A stretch of DNA of 5,722 bases from an uncultured Bryobacteraceae bacterium (lineage in GTDB: Bacteria; Acidobacteriota; Terriglobia; Bryobacterales; Bryobacteraceae). A program made the translations under genes and the position numbers. Where the stretch lies: contig CAKZVG010000426.1 of assembly GCA_937921835.1 (NCBI GenBank), positions 1 to 5,722 on the forward strand, given 5' to 3'. The notes below the pieces were generated by a model. That model was not told the DNA's origin. It searched no databases and saw only the letters and a program-made list of their open reading frames with translations. Each line of letters opens with the position of its first letter. Position 1 is the first letter of the stretch. This document shows positions 1 through 5,722 of this stretch, one piece after another.

Positions 1-971
1 GAGGACGAGTTCATCGCCGCCGGGGAGAATCTTCCGGTGCATCGCGAGCCGGTGGATTCGACGTTTTACGAGCCCAACGTGATTGTCGCGCCCAGCCACG
101 AGGCGTTGCGCCCCGAGCAGCCCGAGGACTACGGCGTACGCCGCGACGATCTCTCCTGCGAGACCCGCTGCGGCCGCAACGTGGTTCTGTCGTGGGAGCA
201 GGCGAAGAAGACCCGCCATCCGTTAATGAAGGACGGGTTCAAGTTCATCTTCCATACGCCCAAGTACCGCCACGGCTCGCACACCACACCCATCGACACG
301 GACATGATCGCGGTGCTGTTCGGCCCATTCGGCGACCTGTACCGCCATGACAAGCGAAGCCCGTTCGTCACCGAGGGCTACGTCGACATCAACCCGGCCG
401 ATGCGCAAGAACTCGGAGTCGGCGACGGCGACTACGTGTGGATCGACCCAGACCCCGAGGACCGTCCCTTCCGCGGCTGGCGCAAGGACAAGCGCAACAT
501 GGAGTTCGCGCGCCTGCTGTGCCGCGCGCGCTACTATCCGGGCACTCCGCGCGGCGTGACGCGCATGTGGTTCAACATGTACACCGCCACGCCCGGTTCG
601 GTGGAGGGGCAAAAGCGGCGCGCCGACGGTTTGGCCAAGAATCCGCGCACCGGCTACCAGGCCATGTTCCGCTCCGGCTCGCACCAGTCGGCCACACGCG
701 GCTGGCTGAAGCCCACCTGGATGACCGACTCGCTGGTGCACAAGGCGATGTTCGGCCAGGGCCTGCGCAAAGGCTTCGAACCCGACATCCATTGCCCGAC
801 GGGGGCGCCGCGCGAAGCCTTCGTCAGGATCTCGAAAGCCGAGCCCGGGGGAGCGGACGGCAAAGGGCTGTGGCGGCCGGCGGCGCTCGGCATCCGGCCC
901 CGGTATGAGTCCGCCGCGATGAAGCGCTACCTGGCGGGCGGTTTCTGTGAGCAAAGCGAGGAGAAGGCGTA

Positions 972-972
<1 letters not shown>
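1..972 (+). CDS. Molybdopterin oxidoreductase alpha subunit, NxrA/NarG-like, C-terminal part (5' truncated by window)
   Basis: This is the last 323 residues of the catalytic subunit of a type II DMSO-reductase-family enzyme. The frame is open from base 1, so the start lies outside the window; the GTG at 37 is internal. A molybdopterin-guanine-dinucleotide-binding domain is visible from about residue 80: [14 protein letters not shown], then FGPFGD, then [21 protein letters not shown] (starting near 125), the usual signature of this fold. Conserved blocks follow: [19 protein letters not shown] (about 176-194), [19 protein letters not shown] and CPTGAPRE. From memory these resemble the C-termini of NxrA and periplasmic NarG-like proteins more than E. 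coli NarG. The TAA stop shares its last A with the ATG of the beta gene (TAATG), which indicates translational coupling. The Mo ligand, the FS0 cluster and any Tat signal would be upstream, so substrate and location cannot be read here. Confidence in the family is high; in the NxrA-like assignment it is moderate. Confidence 0.87.
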
Positions 973-2099
<1,127 letters not shown>

Positions 2100-2111
2100 G
2101 GAGACGTATCC

Positions 2112-2957
2112 ATGCGAAAAACGGTTGTTGCTCTCCTGGCGCTCCTGGCCGCTTCCTGCGGGCGGACGCCGAAACCCGTGCCGGAAGTGGTGTCGGTGAG
2201 CGCCGCGAAGCTGCCTTTGACGCCGGATGACCGTCTCTGGGACCGGGCGCCCGAGCACGCCGCCAAGATGATTCCACAGGATCTGGTGGAGCCTCGCCTG
2301 CTGGAGCCGACCACGGCCGAGGTTCGGGTACGCTCCTTCAGCAACAGCTCCGAGATTGTCTTCCGCCTGGAATGGGCCGATGCGGACCGCAGTGACCGTC
2401 CGGTTCCAGGCGTGATGGCCGATGCCTGCGCCATACAGATTCCCGGGAAGATCGAGAAGGATCTCCCCGACCCCCAAATGGGACAGGAGGGGAAGCCCGT
2501 GCAGGTGACCTACTGGCGCGCCGACTGGCAAGCGGCCGTGGACGGACGCGGCGACTCCATCCGCGACCTCCACCCGAACGCGTCGATCGATCACTACCCG
2601 TTCGAGGCGAAGGTGCTCGATGGGGATCCGGAGGCGCGCCGAGAGATGGAGCGGCGCTACGCTCCGGCGCGCGCACTCGGGAACCTGCGGGCGGGTCCCC
2701 GCGCCCATCCGGTCGAGGACCTGGTTTCCTCCGGGCCGGGCACGCTCGCTCCGGGCCCGTCGCTCGGCGCCCGGGGCAGCGGAAAACACGACGCCCGCAA
2801 GGGCTGGTCGGTGGTGATCGGCCGCAAGCTGCCGCAGGGACTCGAGGTCAACCAGCGTACGCACATTGCGTTCGCGGTCTGGCAGGGCACCAGGCAGGAG
2901 GCGGGCGCGCGCAAGATGCGGACCGGATGGATTCCGCTGGTCCGGCGGGGTGAGTGA
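2112..2957 (+). CDS. Heme b-binding gamma subunit, ethylbenzene dehydrogenase-related (EbdC/SerC/NxrC-like), probable lipoprotein
   Basis: This 281-residue protein has an N-terminal export signal: MRK, a hydrophobic core (VVALLALLAA) and Cys16 in LAASC-GR, a plausible though imperfect lipobox. It would therefore be tethered outside the cytoplasmic membrane. The rest matches the EB_dh heme-binding domain by pattern: FRLEWAD (84-90), DACAIQIP (104-111), PVQVTYWRADWQ (129-140), then GWSVVIGRKLP (231-241) and HIAFAVWQG (251-259), ending near W273. In EbdC a single heme b is held by Met and Lys. The likely equivalents are Met123, just before the YWRADWQ block, and Lys268 near the C-terminus; this is my alignment by eye, not a computed one. 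The role is to link the beta-subunit clusters to a periplasmic or membrane electron carrier. The gene lies 12 bases after the beta stop, with AGGAG at 2099-2103 overlapping that stop. It replaces the membrane cytochrome NarI found in classical nar operons. Confidence 0.87.
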   Translation: MRKTVVALLALLAASCGRTPKPVPEVVSVSAAKLPLTPDDRLWDRAPEHAAKMIPQDLVEPRLLEPTTAEVRVRSFSNSSEIVFRLEWADADRSDRPVPGVMADACAIQIPGKIEKDLPDPQMGQEGKPVQVTYWRADWQAAVDGRGDSIRDLHPNASIDHYPFEAKVLDGDPEARREMERRYAPARALGNLRAGPRAHPVEDLVSSGPGTLAPGPSLGARGSGKHDARKGWSVVIGRKLPQGLEVNQRTHIAFAVWQGTRQEAGARKMRTGWIPLVRRGE

Positions 2958-3640
2958 TGGCGCCGGATCTCTCCGTTCCCGCCGCGATTGCGCGCCTGTT
3001 CGAGGAGGCGGCCGAATGGCGGCTGCTCGGGCTGCTGTTCGAATACCCCACCGAAGCATGGCGGCGCCGCTTGGAGGCGTTGTCGCCCGACCTGCCCTCG
3101 GAGTCGTTGCGCGGGCTTGCCGCGGCGGCGCTTGCACAGGCCTCGTCCGGGCTGCACGTTGCCCTGTTCGGGCCGGGCGGCGCCGTGCGGGCACGCGAAG
3201 TGAGTTATCGAAGCGGCGTGCAGCCCGGCTATCTGATGGCCGAACTCGCGGCATACTACGAAGCGTTCGGCTATCAGCCGGCGCTCGATGAACCGGGCGA
3301 CCACATGGCCGTGACGCTTGGGTTCGTGAGCTACCTGAAACTCAAGCAGGCTTACGCGCTCGCGGCGGGCGCCACGGAACACGCGCGCATCGCCGAAGAA
3401 GCCGCCGCGGATTTTCTGCATGACCACCTCGGTGCATACGCCGGTCCGGTCGCGGCCGCGCTGGAGGATTCCGGCCCGGCCTATCTGGCCCAAGCCGCCA
3501 GGATCATTCATTCCCGGGCCGGAGACCCTCCGGGCGGCGCCCGGATGAGCGGCTCGCATTGGCCCGCGGAGGCCGACTCCGGCGAAATCACTTGCGGTTC
3601 CCCTGCCGCGGGTGACGGCCTGATCCAATTCCATCCTTGA
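2957..3640 (+). CDS. TorD/NarJ-family molybdoenzyme assembly chaperone
   Basis: This is a cytoplasmic, all-helical chaperone of 227 residues, dedicated to maturing the alpha subunit (cofactor insertion and holding back export until folding is complete). Evidence is the helical Ala/Leu-rich composition, the N-terminal EEAAEWRLLGLLFEYP typical of the family, YRSGVQPGYLMAELAAYYEAF in the middle, and the diagnostic EPGDHMAVTLGFVSYLKL block (about residues 112-129), the counterpart of the P-x-D-H motif. ATG 2957 is chosen over GTG 2954: the ATG shares its A with the gamma stop (TGATG) and sits 3 bases after GGTGA (2949-2953), the same spacing seen at the next two genes. The GTG would add one Met-preceding residue only. 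The last ~40 residues, after IIHSR, are Gly/Ser/Pro-rich, contain a Cys and a terminal FHP, and look disordered; I do not recognise this tail. Position directly after alpha-beta-gamma supports its role as the D component, as in ebdABCD. Confidence 0.87.
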   Translation: MAPDLSVPAAIARLFEEAAEWRLLGLLFEYPTEAWRRRLEALSPDLPSESLRGLAAAALAQASSGLHVALFGPGGAVRAREVSYRSGVQPGYLMAELAAYYEAFGYQPALDEPGDHMAVTLGFVSYLKLKQAYALAAGATEHARIAEEAAADFLHDHLGAYAGPVAAALEDSGPAYLAQAARIIHSRAGDPPGGARMSGSHWPAEADSGEITCGSPAAGDGLIQFHP

Positions 3641-3650
3641 GAGGTGTCTT

Positions 3651-4181
3651 ATGCCCTTCGAGCATCCCGTCACCGAGTTGAAGAATGATCACCGCCTGAT
3701 CGAAAGAGTCCTGTCCGCGCTGGAAGGAAAACTGGCCGGCGCGGGAGAGTTTCCATCGGAGTTTGTCGCCCAGGCTCTGGCGTTCTTCGCCGAGTTCGCC
3801 GACGGCCATCACCACTACCGGGAAGAGGAGGTGCTGTTCCCGGCGCTCGCCGCAAGCGGGGTCTCCGTTGAGAGCGGGCCGATCGGTGTGATGCTGCACG
3901 AGCACACGCTGGGCCGCAAGTTCCTGGCGGGAATCCGGGAGAACCTGGAGGGCGCCCGCAAGGGAGACAGCGGCGCGCAAGCGGCGGTCCGATCCTACGC
4001 CGCGCAGTACATCGAGCTGCTGCGAGGCCACATCTGGAAGGAGGACAACATTCTCTTCGCGATGGCCGAACGCGTTCTGGACGGCGAAGCCGTACAGTCC
4101 GTGGCGGCGCGCTTCCAGGCCGGCGGCGGAACCGATCCGGCGGTGACGGAGCGCCATGCGGCCTTCGCCGCTGCCTTGTAG
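3651..4181 (+). CDS. Hemerythrin-domain (HHE) di-iron protein
   Basis: This 176-residue four-helix hemerythrin-like protein would bind a non-heme di-iron centre that can carry or sense O2, or react with NO. The predicted iron ligands, one set per helix, are His14 (in LKNDHRLIERVL), His54 and Glu58 (in GHHHYREEEVLFP), His85 (in MLHEHTLGR) and His127 and Glu131 (in GHIWKEDNILF). All expected positions are filled, so the site looks intact. There is no signal peptide or membrane segment; it should be cytoplasmic. The start is set by GAGGTG at 3641-3646. The gene follows the chaperone stop by 10 bases, so it most likely belongs to the operon. That placement suggests protection of the enzyme or its maturation from O2, or handling of NO made during nitrogen-oxide metabolism; this role is inference. 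Stand-alone HHE proteins have varied and often unknown functions. A short Gly-rich C-terminal extension follows the fold. Confidence 0.93.
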   Translation: MPFEHPVTELKNDHRLIERVLSALEGKLAGAGEFPSEFVAQALAFFAEFADGHHHYREEEVLFPALAASGVSVESGPIGVMLHEHTLGRKFLAGIRENLEGARKGDSGAQAAVRSYAAQYIELLRGHIWKEDNILFAMAERVLDGEAVQSVAARFQAGGGTDPAVTERHAAFAAAL

Positions 4182-4200
4182 GCGCCCGCCGTCGCCCGCT

Positions 4201-4230
4201 TTGCTTCCGGTGGCCCGGGCACGGGATAAT
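4201..4230 (+). promoter_or_regulatory. Candidate sigma70-type promoter for the downstream membrane-protein gene
   Basis: TTGCTT (4201-4206) and GATAAT (4225-4230) are separated by 18 bases. The -10 element matches TATAAT at 5 of 6 positions and the -35 element matches TTGACA at 3 of 6. It is a locally AT-rich element in the GC-rich gap between the hemerythrin stop and the next start, and would give a leader of roughly 50 bases. No convincing terminator (stem followed by a T-run) is seen in 4182-4289, so read-through from the operon is also possible. Confidence 0.4.
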
Positions 4231-4281
4231 GAAGACGTGCGCCGCGCCCGCGCGATGAGATGCGGGGCGGATGGGAAAGCT

Positions 4282-4292
4282 GGTGAGGATTG
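4282..4292 (+). promoter_or_regulatory. Ribosome binding site that decides a TTG start
   Basis: GGTGA (4282-4286) lies 3 bases before TTG 4290. The same register (GGTGA or GGTGT, then 3 bases, then start) is found at the chaperone (2949-2953, ATG 2957) and hemerythrin (3643-3647, ATG 3651). It matches the GGTGA part of the sequence complementary to the 16S 3' end. An in-frame TGA at 4284-4286 rules out any start further upstream, and the first in-frame ATG (about 4392) would cut into the first membrane helix. Confidence 0.6.
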
Positions 4293-5722
4293 GCTGAACT
4301 GGGCGGGCTGGACGGATTCCTGAGACGCGTCCGCCGGCGCTTCGTTTGGAACATTGTTGCCGCGCAGGCGGCCGTCGCGCTGGCGGCGGCCATGGCGGGC
4401 GCGATTGTGCTGCTGGTGGCCGGCACGCAGATCGTCGAGTGGTACTGGCTGGCGGTGCTGTTCGGGGGCAGCTTCCTGGTCGGTCTGCTGCGCACCATCC
4501 GCAGCACTCCCGCCCCTTATCCCCTGGCGCAGCGGGTAGACGCCCGGCTGGAGCTTCACGATTGCCTTTCCTCGGCGCTCTACTTCCGGCGCAATCCGGA
4601 CCCACGCCGCGGGGACCCCGCACTGCGCGAGGCTCTGATCGGGCAGGCTGAAGCGCTATGCCGCGAAATTCCGGTGGAGCGCGCCGCGCCACTCGGCATG
4701 CCCAGGGCGGTGTACCCCGCGGCGGTGCTGGCGCTGGTGGCGGCAGGATTGTTCGGCGTCCGTTACGGCATCCACCGCAGCCTTGATCTGCGCCCGCCCC
4801 TTTCACGTTCCCTGATCGACATCTTCCGCCCCAGCGCGCAGTTCGCGGAGGCCAGGCAGCCGGACCCGCGCCAACTTCCCCCGGAACTTCAGCGGATGGG
4901 ACTCAGCGTGGATCCGGGCGCCACCGAGAAAACCCAGGACGGGACGCGCACCGAAGCTTTCACTCCCGAAGGCGTCGATCCCATCGAGACCGCCAGCATG
5001 GAGCAGCCGACGGGAAAGGACCCGGCGGCGGGCCAGGATGGGGAGGGCGTTGAGGGCCTCGACATGCAGGGCGCCGAGGGGGATCAGGAATCCGCGCAGG
5101 CGGCGGATTCCGAGGGCGGCAAGACGCAAACCCAGGACCCGCCCCAGCCCGGAGAGAATTCAAGCTTGCTCGAAAAGATGCGGGATGCGCTGGCCAACAT
5201 GATGGCCAAGCTCAAGATGCAACCGCCCAAGACGGGCGAGGGCCAGCAGCAGGCATCGAAACAGAAGGGCGGCCAGCAAGCAGGCGAGGACCCGCGCCAG
5301 GGACAAAAGGGCATGCCCGGGGACGGCCAGCAGACCCAGGGCAATCCGAGCCAGGACGCGCACGGCGATCAGCAGGGTGGGGAACAGGCGCAGACGGCGC
5401 AAGGCCGTACCGGCGAGCAGGCCGGCGACCAGCGGGCCTCGGAGGATTCCAAGAGCGGCATCGGCAAGCAGGACGGCGACAAGGGCATCCGCGAAGCCGA
5501 GCAGCTTGCGGCCATGGGCAAGATCAGCGAGCTTCTGGGCAAGCGCCAGCAGAACCTCACCGGGGAGATCATGGTGGAGGTACCTTCCGGAAACCAGCAG
5601 CTCAAGACCGCCTATACCCGCCAGGGCAGGAGTCACTCGGATGGCGGAGGCGAGATCCACCGCGACGAAGTTCCGCTGGTCTACCAGCAGTACGTGCAGC
5701 AGTACTTCGAGGAAATCCGCAA
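4290..5722 (+). CDS. Large membrane protein with Gln/Gly-rich linker, DUF4175-like (3' truncated by window)
   Basis: The frame is open from just after the TGA at 4284-4286 to the window end (477 codons plus 2 bases), and begins with TTG. The predicted layout is a basic N-terminus (FLRRVRRRFVWN), membrane helix 1 at about 22-46, helix 2 at about 52-70, a soluble stretch with LEL-HDCLSSALYF (about 87-99), helix 3 at about 140-160, a Pro-rich linker, a long acidic and then Gln/Gly-rich low-complexity region (about 210-397) containing one short amphipathic helix (SSLLEKMRDALANMMAKLKM, 291-310), and an ordered C-terminal part with GKISELLGKRQQNLTGEI (410-427) and VYQQYVQQYFEEIR at the edge. This layout resembles DUF4175-like proteins seen beside MoxR ATPases, DUF58 and von Willebrand-A proteins, thought to act in envelope or protein-complex maintenance; the assignment is by general resemblance only and the function is unknown. 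The gene is probably a separate transcription unit from the molybdoenzyme operon. Confidence 0.83.
   Translation, partial: MAELGGLDGFLRRVRRRFVWNIVAAQAAVALAAAMAGAIVLLVAGTQIVEWYWLAVLFGGSFLVGLLRTIRSTPAPYPLAQRVDARLELHDCLSSALYFRRNPDPRRGDPALREALIGQAEALCREIPVERAAPLGMPRAVYPAAVLALVAAGLFGVRYGIHRSLDLRPPLSRSLIDIFRPSAQFAEARQPDPRQLPPELQRMGLSVDPGATEKTQDGTRTEAFTPEGVDPIETASMEQPTGKDPAAGQDGEGVEGLDMQGAEGDQESAQAADSEGGKTQTQDPPQPGENSSLLEKMRDALANMMAKLKMQPPKTGEGQQQASKQKGGQQAGEDPRQGQKGMPGDGQQTQGNPSQDAHGDQQGGEQAQTAQGRTGEQAGDQRASEDSKSGIGKQDGDKGIREAEQLAAMGKISELLGKRQQNLTGEIMVEVPSGNQQLKTAYTRQGRSHSDGGGEIHRDEVPLVYQQYVQQYFEEIR
5220..5480 (+). repeat. Low-complexity coding repeat (Gln/Gly/Asp-rich segment)
   Basis: Within the membrane-protein gene, GGCCAGCA recurs at 5241, 5271 and 5325, among many degenerate CAG/GGC/GAC units. 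The encoded stretch (residues about 311-397) is dominated by Q, G, D and K, with no predicted fold. The units are imperfect and irregularly spaced, so this is compositional low complexity rather than a regular tandem array. Confidence 0.55.

Noticed and set aside
37..39. GTG as the start of a separate 311-residue gene
   Set aside because: The frame is open through base 1, and the protein begins mid-domain for a molybdopterin oxidoreductase; it is internal to a truncated gene.
4211..4224. Palindrome GCCCGGGC as a possible terminator after the hemerythrin gene
   Set aside because: It is a short self-complementary GC stretch with no loop of suitable size and no following T-run, so it is not a convincing intrinsic terminator.
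3588..4806. Overlapping minus-strand frames of 323 and 378 residues
   Set aside because: They are antisense to the hemerythrin gene and the start of the membrane-protein gene, with Arg/Pro-rich products and no motifs; treated as shadows.
5160..5660. 166-residue minus-strand frame with a Leu/Ala-rich, membrane-like product
   Set aside because: Its hydrophobicity arises because antisense of CAG/GGC-rich codons reads as Leu and Ala. The + strand frame continues an open membrane-protein gene through this stretch.

Overview
This window comes from a GC-rich bacterial chromosome, and every gene is on the + strand. It holds the downstream part of a respiratory molybdoenzyme operon, then an unrelated membrane-protein gene that runs off the right edge. 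The organism cannot be named from sequence alone. The high GC content, the NxrAB-like enzyme and the DUF4175-like protein suggest a soil or sediment bacterium, with Acidobacteriota as one guess at low confidence.

Bases 1-4181 form a compact operon of five genes: the C-terminal third or so of a molybdopterin oxidoreductase alpha subunit (left end outside the window), a four-cluster iron-sulfur beta subunit, a lipoprotein-like heme b gamma subunit of the ethylbenzene dehydrogenase type, a TorD/NarJ-family assembly chaperone, and a hemerythrin-domain protein. The gene junctions overlap by 1 base or are separated by about 10 bases, so the genes are very probably co-transcribed and translationally coupled. 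The order A-B-C-D resembles ebdABCD. As recalled from memory, the alpha and beta sequences look closest to the NxrA/NxrB nitrite oxidoreductase / periplasmic nitrate reductase clade of type II DMSO-reductase enzymes. No NarI-type membrane cytochrome b gene is present here. The heme b gamma subunit would carry electrons between the beta-subunit clusters and a partner outside the cytoplasm. The direction (nitrite oxidation, nitrate reduction or another oxyanion or substrate) cannot be decided here because the active-site part of alpha is missing.

Bases 4182-4289 are a short intergenic gap with a plausible sigma70-type promoter and no convincing terminator. From 4290 (TTG start) to the window end lies a large membrane protein: three predicted membrane helices, then a long Gln/Gly/Asp-rich low-complexity segment, then an ordered C-terminal part. 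It resembles the DUF4175-like proteins often found near MoxR ATPase and DUF58 genes; the family name is tentative. No RNA genes, insertion sequences, CRISPR arrays or attachment sites were seen.
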